Origin: Zygnema cylindricum
Taxonomy: Eukaryota > Streptophyta > Zygnematophyceae > Zygnematales > Zygnemataceae
Assembly (NCBI GenBank): GCA_037447655.1
Contig: JBBHKE010003563.1
Coordinates: 1 to 64,000, forward strand
Direction of reading: 5' to 3'
DNA: 64,000 nucleotides
Under the pieces are notes generated by a model that had not been told where the DNA came from, did no database searches, and saw nothing but the letters and a program-made list of their open reading frames with translations. A program made the position numbers and the translations under genes. Below, piece after piece: positions 11,386 through 22,069 of this stretch; position 1 is the stretch's first letter, and every line of letters starts with the position of its first letter.

Positions 11386-12463
11386 TTTTCTTCATCCTCT
11401 TTCTCCTCTTCCTCTTCGTCCTCCTCATCCACATTCCAACTTCTAAGTTTTTCCAAACAAGAGCATTCCTCCATATAATGACCCGGTTCCCTACAAAAGA
11501 AGCAAACCCATTTTTTCAAAGCTCTTGTGTCTCTTCCACTCCCTCTTTTTCCACCAAAGTTCCGATAAGGTTTACCTTTGTGTTTCTTCCTCTCATCACG
11601 CTTCCGCTCGTCACCACCGTTCCTCTCATCACGCTTCCGCCAATCACCACCAACTATAAATGCATTCACCCTGTCACTTCCCCTACGAAGCTCCAAAGTG
11701 CTTTCCCTCACAAGAATTATCCCCATGGTAAAGCTCCAAGTCCATGAGGAACCATCAAGTGCCTGCATACGACAAATGATGTTTTCGTACTCATCTGGGA
11801 GTTTCATAAGTAGTGTATTAATCTTACTCTCCTCAGATTCTACATATCCCGCACTAGCTAGCTCAACATATAATGCAGCAATATCATTGCAAAACTCTAT
11901 CATGCTACCGCCTTTATAAACATAGGCCTTTATTTCTTGTTTTACTAATTGCTGCCTTTGAATAGTCTCACTCTTATAAATCTGACTTAGTGCTTCCCAT
12001 ATCTCTGAAGACTTGGTTAGACTTAAAAGAGTGATAGCTATTGACTTAGACACATATCTAAGTATGAGATGTTTTGCTATAGTGTTTTTGTATTCCCATA
12101 TTTTTCTGTCATTTTCTTCAGTTTTAATCCCTACATGTGGTACCATAGCTGAGAGCCTAGCTCCCCTCACCTAGGTGTCCCTTTTTCCTTCTCCCCTATT
12201 TCCCCATCCACGGAAAGGTTTTTCCCTTCACCTTCTGTTGCATCTGAACTCCGGATGATATTCTGGGCAGCCTCAGATGATTCTCCATAGTAAGCTCCTC
12301 CAAAGCCAGGTTGCGGACATCTCACTTGTCCCGCAACAATTCCCCATAAGTGCTTCTCGAAAAGCAATCCCGCCATTGTAAACTCCCAATAAGTGAAGTT
12401 TGTTCCATCGAACATAGGCACCCTAGATGGTGGGCCCATAACCTGAAACTCTGAGACCTCCAT
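11298..12463 (-). pseudogene. gag of element E (one frameshift)
   Basis: Gag starts at ATG 12461-12463, 20 nt inside the 5' LTR, and reads through the primer-binding site as QVMGPP. The first frame ends at a TGA near 12167; the Gag homology continues at once in the overlapping frame (12170 to 11298) with capsid motifs, a CCHC zinc knuckle (CFFCREPGHYMEEC) and an acidic tail. The single shift may be a mutation or an efficient frameshift site (overlap AGGTGAGGGG). Gag forms the virus-like particle and binds element RNA. It is otherwise complete in length. Confidence 0.8.
12433..12443 (-). promoter_or_regulatory. Primer-binding site of element E
   Basis: Minus-strand GGTTATGGGCC directly after the 5' LTR. 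It is complementary to the conserved anticodon arm of eukaryotic initiator tRNA-Met (GGGCCCAUAACC), the half-tRNA priming mode known from Drosophila copia. Confidence 0.8.
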
Positions 12464-13624
12464 TGGCCCTCAGAGTAAGCAGATCCAAAAGAAGCTTATC
12501 TAGATAGTGCCGACTCCAAGTAGATATAAACCGAAATGACTGACCCCTTGACAACCAGAACCCAAATATAGATTCACCCCTGTGAAATAACACTTTCTGT
12601 GTGGTCAGTTCCACCACAGAATGCAAAGTTAGAATATGAGATTTGGACACATTCACCCACTTTGACTTTCCCTTAGAAATACCGCCACCCTAGCAGACAA
12701 AAGCTCTGACCGACTACACCCCTGTGTAGCCTGGACTCCCTTGAGTGCGCAGCAAAAAGAATCACTGAAAATGGTCAAGTAAATTGTTAGTTATGGCTGG
12801 CCAAAGTTTGCCATTTATACAAGGTGCTCTCTGGGAGAGGCGACTACCTACTCGAAATTTTGTAAGTCCTATCTCTCCTCTAAGACTTTATCTATTGACG
12901 TACAGCACCAATCAAAATACTGTGTCATACAAAAAAGTACAGGTGCTGATGTACTTTTTGTACGGCCATTGTACGACATGGCCAAAATGTCGACACATGT
13001 CATCCCCAGATTCGTTCACGTAATCCTCGGAGATGCCGCGATCCAATGTCATTTTGCCACGTGTAATCCTATGTGGCGATGACCGCAAACCGGCGAAATC
13101 TTCTTCCGCGATCTCGGCATCCTTTTCCGGCCGTCCGATCAAAACAAGTTTTTGATCGTAGCCGTCATAAATACGTGCGCGGTATTTGTTTCGCGTTCGA
13201 AACAAATGTCGTTATCCGTTTCATATACATTAAACCGTACTCCGTACTATTTTTAACTGTATCTATGCACTACGTATTTATTTCCAGTTAAATGAACAAA
13301 TCTACGTGTAACTAAATAAATAATTATCAAACCCTATATATTTTTTAACTAGCGCTAGACTAAACGGTTAAAGCATGCGACTGTATGTGAAAGACGGACG
13401 GCAGGTACCAGGATAAATTCCTGGGTCCGTCAAATAACTTTTGGTAAGTCTACCTAATTTACCTCGTGTCTTCACTATAGAGCTTAGGCAGCCATGGCTC
13501 TAGCTCCTTATCCAGCCTTCACTGACTACAACAAGTGTGGGGGCTTGGAGAGGGGAGTTAGAGGCACACTGCCTCTGCCTTTTTCTATCCTATTACAAAT
13601 CTAGAAAAAACACAAATATCAACA
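12444..13624 (-). repeat. 5' LTR of element E
   Basis: 1181 bp, exactly the length of the 3' LTR, diverged from it by scattered substitutions. It contains the antisense tRNA-like cassette (13331-13442), the U3 module at about 13487-13570, and the gag start codon at its 5' LTR/internal boundary. Confidence 0.9.
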
Positions 13625-14002
13625 CACCCAACTTGGATGTACATCGCAACATACAACCATTGCTCATATTTCCCATACATTAGGCATATTCAGCCTAATG
13701 ATGAACTTTTCGCATGGATTGTACGTCGACCGATTGGATTCGAAATTGATGTGCCAGAATTTATCCGATATTATCACCCTTGAGACCCACGGTTATTCAC
13801 CTTTCTAAGTCGTGCAATTCGTATTCCGGAGCTAAATGAATTTTTAGAGGCTCGAAATGCGGTTTTACAACGCTTCCGAAATGTGCAAGTGAGGCCCACA
13901 TATCTTTTGGAAATTCCGAGGGTCCCACATGCCGAAGATCCTCCTCCACCACCGGAAGTAGAACAATTAAGGAATGAAGCTCAAATCCTGAATCGTCGTT
14001 AG
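13625..14002 (+). pseudogene. Acidic ORF of unknown function, segment 3
   Basis: Continues the frame of segments 1 and 2 in phase after element E, with a Tyr/His/Ile-rich globular stretch, an in-frame TGA at 13795-13797, then an alpha-helical Glu/Arg-rich stretch with a Pro run (PPPPPEVEQ) ending at TAG 14000. Three stops in about 400 codons fit slow decay of a formerly intact gene. I do not recognise the family. Confidence 0.5.
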
Positions 14003-14577
14003 AGGCTCAAGAAATAGCGATGATAGCGGTTCGTCGACAAATTAATAATCTAACTCGAGATCTTGCTGGCATTAGGCTACGTTGATGGGATATGACCAGG
14101 GTCAGTTTCATGGCCTTTATTCGAAGGAGAGGCCTTCCCGATTTACCCCTCAGCCTACATTGCGTGCCACAATGTTTTGTTGTTTTTTTTATTTATCATA
14201 CAAGTGTGAATTTAATATTTCTCTCCCTTTTTTTCACCGAATGCATGTAAATTCGACTTTAAGTCATACATTTGGTTTTGCTGATGTCGGCATTGTGTTT
14301 GATAATCCTCTTTCCAGGCTTAACGACGAGACAGGGTCGTCGTTGGTTTGTCGATGAAGTGAGGATTTCTCATCGGTGGTCTGCAGCTGACTACGTATCA
14401 ACGGTGTTTATTAAAAAAAAAATACTTCGCAGATATAACGAGGAGTTTCTGCCGTCGATGAATTTGCGACACGTTGAATATTTTCGTTTATGTTTTAGAG
14501 TCGTTTCAATTTGTTATACAACTTTCGATTAAGGAAACTCATTGTGAATTTTGACATTGTTTATTGTTTACGCAGTA

Positions 14578-16525
14578 CTATAAGGCCAAGCGATGGTGTG
14601 TAGAGAGGAGGTCCACGCTTGACGGAATACGAGAGACATTTCGGACGTTCTGTACTTCTAGTTTTGGGACGAGATTGGTGGCGGTTACCAAGGCTTTGCC
14701 GAGACAATGAAGGAAGGAAGCCGCTTGGGTCACTGTTATACACGAGGAGTAACTTTCGGATTTCGAACGTTTTAAGAAAGCGGGTATGAAGATGTCCACC
14801 ACAATTCTCGGGGACATCGCTAAGGACATAATAAGTGAAAGGAGGAAAGAGTACGGCCCGGAATAGTTCAACAATGACGGGTCCGAAATACATTCAATCA
14901 TCAATAAAAGGTGGGTGCAAAGGTGTCAAAAGAAGCACAACATCGTGGTGCGTGCACAAGAGGGGAAACTACAATGTAGTCTCGAAAACGAGGAATGTGT
15001 TGAGCGTACCGTAGCCTTCCACATGGGCGTTCTAAAGCGGGGGTTTGAATCCGATGAGTCTCTTTCCATTACGAATATAGTATAATGATGTTTCCTTTTT
15101 TCTATTGTGTTTTGTTTTCCTTGTATTCCCTACTTAACGACATATACTAAAAAGAACTAAGTTTGTTTTGGTTTGGCGGCGCATGTATACCAGGAATTTT
15201 CAACGAAGACCTCATGGAAAACATAGATGAAACTCACATGATCGTCAACACCGATAATGGAAAGACTTTGGAGTTTCGAGGGGATGATGTGGTGAAATAC
15301 GCCAACGTCGCCGGAGGAGGTGAATACATGACTCTCATGGTGCGAATCAGTGGAGGGGTGATCGCTCGTATCAAGAACCCGATGATAATTTTTGCAAATC
15401 GCGGCAGAAATTACCCGATACAAGGTTTATCGGACAACGTCCTGGGTGTGTTTTATCCTCCTCATTTAATGTTTTCAAAAAAAAATTTATGTCGTTTACT
15501 CTTTGATGAAGGTTTCTCTATTTCTCTCCATCTATGTTTATTCGTTTCAATTTCTAATCTATATCTCTCTACCTTGTCCTCTTATACCTCCTCCCCCCTT
15601 GTCTTTTTACAAAATAAGGAAATTTAGGATCTTTAATTTCCTATCTTATGTTATCTCAAACAATGACACCTATTATAAGCTACCTTATGGATCACGTAGC
15701 TTGCTTTACCTATAATGCAAATGGAATTGAAATTCTTGTGGCTCGTGTATCATAGAATTTCATGTGTTTTTATAAATTGTTATGTATTTACCTTCAGTTG
15801 TTGTTAATGTGGTGTTCAAATTTTGAGTGTGCTTCTAATATGAACTCGGTGTTCCCACAATGGGTCGAAGAGGCAAGTTCTTACCAATGGGATCGAGATG
15901 GACGCCAAAAAATTCTCTTCCTCAACAACTGGGGTGGTCACAATACGTCCGATGAGTTAAGCGAGTTCTAGAGGCCAAAAACATCGTGTTACACTATTTT
16001 CCACCTAATGCAACGCATCTTGTTCAACCGACCGACTCTTTCGTGATTTCTAAAATCAAAGACGTGTGGAGTCGCATTTGGGACAGTTGGAAGGCGAAAG
16101 GAATTGAGAACGGTCAATGGGCTAAACCTTCGAGCCATGGATGGTCCGGGAAATTGGTTGGACCCGGTAAATCATTTTTTCTAAAATTGTCAAGGGGCTC
16201 TATCCAAGAGGTTAATGCGATGAGAGACAAAAACGGGATGAGTTATGCGAGAAAAGCAATGATTCAATGTGGCTTGTCTTTACGTGGCGGAAGTTGGGAA
16301 GAAGACATCCTCACACATCATTTGCAAGGCATAATTAGCAAATATCGCAACCACTTCGAAGGCGAGGTTGTGGAACCTACTTGCCCGAGGGCAAGGGAAT
16401 TCCTCCAAAATATTGAACATGCCGACAGTCAACAAGATAGCATTTTCAACGAGGGAGGGATGAGCGGCAACGAGTTTTACAGATATTATATAACTCCCTA
16501 TTGTTTTTTTGTTTTTATATATTAG
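14578..16525 (+). pseudogene. DDE_1-type transposase pseudogene (Tc1/mariner-pogo group)
   Basis: Exons separated by introns. A 3' splice site at 14570-14577 (tttacgcag) opens an exon with YKAKRW, a helical region and VVRAQEGKL (to ~15050). The next exon (~15181-15440) has NEDLMENIDETH, holding the first catalytic Asp. A third (~15840-16500) has VFPQW, LFLNNWGGHN and FPPNATHLVQPTDSF. The order matches the DDE superfamily endonuclease domain as I know it from oomycete transposases. The second catalytic Asp, normally in a LxxDN motif, is Asn here. There are in-frame stops in the first exon and a frameshift near 15960 (DELSE to VLEAKN). The copy is dead by several independent lesions. Confidence 0.75.
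15720..15845 (+). repeat. ~125-bp repeat, copy 1 (in DDE intron)
   Basis: The block from 'ttcttgtggctcgtgtatcatagaa' on to 'gagtgtgcttctaatatg' recurs at about 16680-16805 with mainly point differences. Copy 1 lies at the 3' end of the putative intron before the VFPQW exon. Copy 2 lies downstream of the coding region. It is a duplication or two insertions of one small repeat. Confidence 0.65.
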
Positions 16526-16679
16526 TTTGGGAATGGTAGTTTAATTATAGAGTGGGAATATCAGTTAAACTTGTGCCAGATTACTATAGACAGTTCATGA
16601 AGTCCAATATTCATTGACTTCATATGATAAAACCGATTTGGTATGGGTGTATGGTTTTTTTATGGGATAATACAATTTC

Positions 16680-16805
16680 GGTTTTTATGAAGTTCTCGTG
16701 TCTTGTATATCGTGGAATTTGATATATTTTTAAAAATTCTTATGTATTTACCTTCAGATGTTGTTAATGTGATGTTCAAAATTTGAGTGTGCTTCTAATA
16801 TGGAT
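16680..16805 (+). repeat. ~125-bp repeat, copy 2 (downstream of DDE pseudogene)
   Basis: Second copy of the block described at 15720. Both copies share ttatgtatttaccttcag and gagtgtgcttctaatatg. It lies in noncoding DNA between the end of the transposase and the CGACGA-rich tail. Confidence 0.65.
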
Positions 16806-16839
16806 TTATATATTTTGATGCAATGTACATCCTACCCTA

Positions 16840-17235
16840 ATCAGCGACGACAATGCTTCGTCGTTTGTTCATCATCCTTCTCAGAATTTGATAAGATGTT
16901 AGTTTCATAGACAACATATTCATCGCACTAAGTAATGGTTGCCTTTTCAACGACGAGAATTTATCATCACATGATGGAAATTCAGCGGCGTAAAAACTTT
17001 CTTATTATATCCGACAAAGCAAAGGCTATGTTGTCGCTAAATGGAAATCCAGCGATAAAACAGCTTCATCATCATCCCTGAGAAAACAAAGGGTGTTTTG
17101 TCGCTAGACGGAATTTTCTCATCATCTTTGACAAAGCAGAGAGTTTAAAGTCGCAGAAATTCAAATCATATAAGCCTTTGTTACTATGTTTCTATCTCTT
17201 TGAATAGCCTTTCGGCGCCATGGTTGTTTCGTCGT
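16840..17235. repeat. GTCGC/CGACGA subterminal-type repeats
   Basis: Repeated short phrases: ttgtcgcta, gacaaagca, catcatc and tcgtcg in both orientations. The composition resembles 1313-1640, so these two blocks may be the subterminal regions of one large DNA transposon whose middle now carries elements A-left and E. No precise terminal inverted repeat was found. Confidence 0.35.
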
Positions 17236-17239
17236 TGGT

Positions 17240-18010
17240 TCATAAAGTTTCAGTTTTCATATTACATGGATATTATTATATTTATGACACAATAAGAGGC
17301 TTTTTCCTATATCAAAAAAACACATTTTAATTGGACCGAAACCATTAAAACACTTATAAAAAATGAAACCAAAGTGTTCCGGGTAGGAAAAGCAAAGATC
17401 AAGAAAGATACGCGGTGAGAAGTAAAATAAAAGAAGTCATATTTGCAGCATATGCAGATGATTCACAGACAAAAAAATGCCAAGTACATTTAATATATTT
17501 AAATGCGATAATGTCATCGAACAACATGAAAGCAATTAAAAAAACACACAATTAATAAAAAAAATGTAAAAAGTTGACACAAATAAAATCATTCATTTAA
17601 CAACAATGGGAAAAGAAGTACCAAATTTATATATTTCATGATAAACTCTTTTACAACGTTAAACTAAAACAAAAAGTTATCTAAGGCCTATTAATCTACA
17701 ATAGTCAACAAAGCTCTAAATAGTATTGAATTCTTAATGTTTCTACTTCTAGCTCGGAAATCCTCATTACAAAATTTTAAAACCTTCGAATTTTACACAC
17801 ACTAACTAAGTATCAACGATCGCGATAACAAATATAGATCCAGGAGAAGCTCCTCACAGTATACTTCATGCGCTTTCGTACGGTCCAATACCTTCAAGAT
17901 GATATTTTCTTCTTCCCTACAATCGTATATTTCCGTAGGGTGCTCTCCAATACAACATGCCGTCGGATATAAGTTCATCGTCAATGACAATTTAAAATAC
18001 AAAAAAGAGA
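17240..18010. other. AT-rich DNA, no gene seen
   Basis: AT-rich with A/T runs and no coherent long frame. A 66-codon minus-strand frame at 17802-18002 has no recognisable domain and may be chance. Confidence 0.3.
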
Positions 18011-18670
18011 CAGATAACGGATTAGTATGGGGGTATATGGGCTTGACAAATATAATGTGAAAAAGAGGGACAAAGATAGAGACTAAAGGAGTATGTCATA
18101 TTCAGAGATTGCACTGAAATATATGGAGACATAGCGACAGAGTGATACTGGATGGTTAACGACCAAGGAGATAAATAAGGCGGAGGGGCGAGAAGGGAGA
18201 TATAATGTGGAAGAGAGAGTGACAAAAATTTAGGGAGGGCACGAGAGACAAAAGTGGGGGGGAATGATAAATGATAGATTGAAAGAGTTAGACAACAGGA
18301 TGGAGAGCAATGATGAGAGGGAAACAAGTGTGGAAGGATGAGCAAATATTTAAGAGGGAAGAAGGAAAGAATTACCAGTGAGGTAGTGAGAGACGAACTG
18401 AGAGGGACATTGAACGAAAAAGAGAGTAAATTGGGGAAAAATATAGTAAATTGGGGAAAAAGCGAGTCACAAAGAAAAACAGAGAAAGGGATATGCGATA
18501 GAATGAGGGAGAGAGAGAGAGTGGGAAGAAGAGAGTGAGAGAGAAGAGTAAGGAAAGGGAATGGGAAAAAATGTGGGAGATGGACAATTCGTAGAGGGAG
18601 AGGTTAAGGGATAAAGAGGAAGAGAGAATGAAAGAGGAATAATAAGGAGGTAGAGAGCGCAGGAGAGATG
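18010..18670. repeat. GA-rich low-complexity tract
   Basis: The plus strand is strongly enriched in purines (gagagaga, gggaaa, agagagtg repeats), giving Ser/Leu/Phe-rich open frames on the minus strand and Lys/Glu/Arg-rich frames on the plus strand. These frames are composition artefacts. Confidence 0.6.
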
Positions 18671-19826
18671 AATAAACATGCTAACCTGCGCACTTACCAA
18701 TGATTTCCTAATAATCCCGGAAAAAAATATAGCGACGATGTTGGCTCGGACTTCCTTATTGTTCCGCCATATTACAGTCTACCCTACTACTGCTGTAAAC
18801 CCTAAAAAGAGGTATAGATTACTGGATGCCGCAAGCATAAGCGAGGCGGCGGGGCGATGATCCGCATCCTACCCAAAAAATGGCGACGACGTGTAAAAAT
18901 GGATCTGCGAGATTCAAAAGCCCGCCACCAGGAAATGAGGATGTGGTTGGGATTTGTTTGACCAAAAAATCTCTTTTTTGTGTTTTGTCCGCATATGCAG
19001 TTGGTTTGTTATCAATTCTCGTTTTCAAGGCGCCGCGTTTTTTCAATTTTAAATTCTGTAACTTCACTCTAATATTTACACAATATGACACTAATTTGTT
19101 GTCTTTTTGTGAAACATAACCCATTTTAAAGTCAAACTTAACTCTAATAAGCGTCTCTTTCGTTTAAAGGTCTGGTATTATGGTTACGTTTCCTTTTGAC
19201 CCTTTAATAGTGTAAATATATACTCTATTAATCTCGCAGGATCTCCAATAGAGTTAAAAGGCACCGTATTAGACTTAACATTCCGTGACTATCATCTTGT
19301 GTAAGTATGCAACAATACGTTTACGTAACATGGAAAGTTTTTAGCATGTGCACATGTTATCTGTTCACACTCTCACACACAAAAACGAACGTCTGAATGT
19401 ATGCGAACGCCTATTTTACAAACTCGACTCCACTATTTTTCTAAACTCAGCTTTGTATGCAACCGACATAAGTTAACCACAATTTCCGGACGGATTTTGG
19501 TAACGAAGTACACTGTTGTACGAACAAACAACTTCCGTACACCACACTATTCATGAATCCAGTACGGTCATACCATTGACGCTAATTTACTAGAATCATA
19601 ATTAATGTCAAAGATAAATTAGATTCATTCACTGTATTTTGGGTATCAATGTCAAATTTTGGGGTGCCGATATAGCGTACATAAGGCTAACAACGATTCA
19701 CTGTGTACTGTACTGTACAATTCTGGTTCAGTACAGTTCTGGTTCAGTACAGTATTGTCCATACTATACAACATAATTGTAATTTATACTCTTGGTATCG
19801 TGGAAGGTAATGAGGGAGATGTACAG
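18671..19826. other. Intergenic DNA, no supported gene
   Basis: 18770-18960 is less AT-rich and could be a promoter or exon edge, but no conserved product was recognised. At about 19685-19705 a degenerate MITE end (gctaacaacgattcactgtgta) resembles the TIR of the element at 19827. Confidence 0.3.
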
Positions 19827-20069
19827 TACACCGTCTATCGCTATTAGTGTTAATGTTTTTTCCCCACTTAAAATATCTTTCCTCTGTACACAACTGTCGG
19901 ATTGTTGATGTGACAACTGTCGGATTGTTGATGTGACAGCTGCGATTGAAAGTTAAGATTCTCATCTTCCACTTGGCAGTCTCAATTTGAAAATCGGACA
20001 AGTGTGTACAGAGAAAAGATGTTTTAAGTGGCGAAAAAAATATTAGCACTAATAGCGATACACGGTGTA
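19827..20069. mobile_element. TA-flanked MITE with long terminal inverted repeats
   Basis: A 243-bp element beginning tacaccgtctatcgctatta and ending in its near-complement (atagcgatacacggtgta). The inverted repeats extend about 75 bp, through a ctctgtacac motif, with few mismatches. Ends fall in TA dinucleotides, as for Tc1/mariner-group MITEs. An internal 23-bp unit (core gtcggattgttgatgtg) is tandemly doubled at 19887-19932. No coding capacity. Same family as the cluster at 56.7-58.6 kb. Confidence 0.75.
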
Positions 20070-21095
20070 CCATTAATTTTGTACTTGTTCGGGTATGGGC
20101 GGGTTCGGGTAGTCGCGAGAAATCGAGTTTCGGTTAACTTTTTTTTCGTAAAAGCGTATCGGGTACCGGGTAACAATTTAGGAGCGTGACATAACGCGGG
20201 CGGATTTCGGGTGTTCAGATTTTGAAAAAATAAAAAATGTCAGATTCGGGTATCGGAAATTTTGACTTTTGCGACCTCGGACTTAGAGCGTGGGAACACG
20301 ACCCGATATTCAGCGGTCGTATTCGTTGTGAGCCGATATTGCCAGGCGCCTAAAAAATCCCATTGGGCGGCCCTAAAACGATTTTTTCGCATGGAATTAT
20401 CAATTTTGGTTTGGTTTGCAAATCGGGCGTTAAATCTTTGGAGTGTATTGCTTTCTATGTTTCTACGGTGCAGATTGCCGGAGGAGACTTTGATTCGGGG
20501 GAAACTCTCGTCCAGGTACGCATTACTATTTGGCGGGGCGGCCAGCTTTGTGGAGTTCGCACCTTCAGCCAATCGTGGCCTTGAGTTCGACAGAGTCTAA
20601 ATATATGGTCGCGCGCCATGCTTCAAAAGGCTTCTGTTTGAATAAAAGAGATGCTGGGGAATTAATGAAATTAAAGCTTATAGATCTTTACAGATAGAAT
20701 GTGTTTCATGGTGCTTAAGAAATCCAGTTTTTCACAAGTTTACCAAACACATCCGTATTCAGTGGCGTTTCATCCGTGATTTAGTCGCAGCAAAGTTTCA
20801 AGCTTGGAGGAAGTCGCGGGCGTGCCCACGAAGGCGATAGTCTATACATGTGAGCAAAAGGGATCATTTTGGAATGAAATAATGCCATGATGTTTGATCT
20901 CGACAGCTTTAATTTTCGATTTTTAATAAATGTATTGGTATTTTGAGGCTTGATTCATTGTCTATCTCGGCAAATTATGTTCTCAAATTTCTTAAAGCTA
21001 CATTTTTTTTTTGCTTTTGTTGTTTTTTTGACGGTGTCTGAATGATTATCAACTTTATAGATGTCGTAAATGCATACTCTTAAACACTCAAATTC
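20070..21095. other. Intergenic DNA, no supported gene
   Basis: 20240-20600 is relatively GC-rich with overlapping open frames on both strands (about 110 codons each), but none shows a recognisable motif and neither strand is clearly preferred. A degraded coding exon is possible. Confidence 0.25.
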
Positions 21096-21975
21096 ATTCT
21101 TCTTTTCTACCCTTTCTCCCCTTTTCCCCGCTTCTCCCTTTCTCCCCTTTTCCCCGCTTCTCCCTTTCTCCCCTTTTCCCCGCTTCTCCCTTTCTCCCCT
21201 TTTCCCCGCTTCTCCCTTTCTCCTTACCTCATCCCTTACATACCCCCAATTCTCCATTTTCCTCATGCCTCCATATTCCCCTTTTCTATCCCTTTCTCCC
21301 TTTTCCCAACTTCTCCCTTTCCCCCCCCCTTTCCCCCCTTCGTCTCTTTCCCCCCTTTCTCCCTATTCCCCATTTCTCTATGACCCCCTTTTTTCCCTTT
21401 TCCCCATTTCTCTCCCTTTCCCCCATTATTCCCCTTTTCTCCCTTTCCCCTCTTTCTCCCTTTTCCCTTTTCTTTCCCGCATTTCTTCCCCTTTCCCCCA
21501 ATTTCTCTCCTTTCTCCCTTTTCCTTAAAATTTGTCCTTCTTTCTACCTTTTGTCCTTATCCTTGCCATTTCTCCCTTTCCGTATTTCTTCCTTTTCCCC
21601 AGTTTTATCTTTCCCTCATCTTTCCCTTTACCCTATTTCTCCCGTTGCCCATTTCTCCCTTTCCCGCATTACTCCCTTTTCCCCTTTTCTCTCAATTTCC
21701 CCTTTTTCCCCATTCTCCCTTTCCTCTATTTCTCCCACTCCCCCATAACTCACTTTTCCCATGACTCCCTTTCTCTCATTTCTCCCTTTTCCCCATTTCT
21801 CTCCCTTTATCCCTTTTCCCCATTTTTGATTTTTCCCCGTCCTTCCCCACATTTCTCCTTTTTTCCCCTTTCACTTCCTTTCTCCCTTTTCTCCCCTTCC
21901 TCTCTTTCTCCCTTCCTCCCTTTCTCCCTTTGCTCCCTTTCTCCTTTCACCCCTTTCCCCTCTTCCCCGTGTTCC
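21096..21975 (+). repeat. ~0.9-kb polypyrimidine tract with 27-bp tandem repeats
   Basis: The plus strand is almost pure C/T. At 21110-21225 a 27-bp unit containing ccccttttccccgcttctcc is repeated about four times; the rest is a degenerate relative. It is followed at 21985-22060 by a polypurine block (gagagggg repeats), so the two could pair as a foldback or triplex. Open frames within it code only for Pro/Ser/Phe/Leu runs. Confidence 0.85.
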
Positions 21976-22069
21976 CTTTATACATGAGAGGTGGAGAGGG
22001 GCGTGAAAGGAGGGGATAGGGGGGAGTGAGTGGAGAGGGGGAAGAGGGAGAGAGGGAGGGGTTGTGACA

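Larger units (their letters stand above)
9354..13624 (-). mobile_element. Non-autonomous copia-type element E (minus strand)
   Basis: A 4271-bp element with two 1181-bp LTRs, TG...CA ends and a perfect target duplication CACCC (9349-9353 and 13625-13629). The internal region is only 1909 bp (10535-12443). It keeps the primer-binding site, gag and a polypurine tract, but pol is condensed to one ORF that lacks protease, integrase and RT active sites. Mobility would need enzymes from a related autonomous element such as A or B. The LTRs differ by several percent by eye, so it is older than element B. Confidence 0.9.

Noticed and set aside
18338-18700. Overlapping frames on both strands in the GA-rich tract
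   Set aside because: Low-complexity artefacts, same reason as above.
18798-18812. Telomere-like taaaccctaaa
   Set aside because: A single occurrence, not an array; similar aaaccctata phrases in LTRs are part of the TATA-like motif.
21070-21987. Pro/Ser/Phe-rich open frames over 100 codons
   Set aside because: Polypyrimidine composition prevents stop codons; there is no start context or domain.
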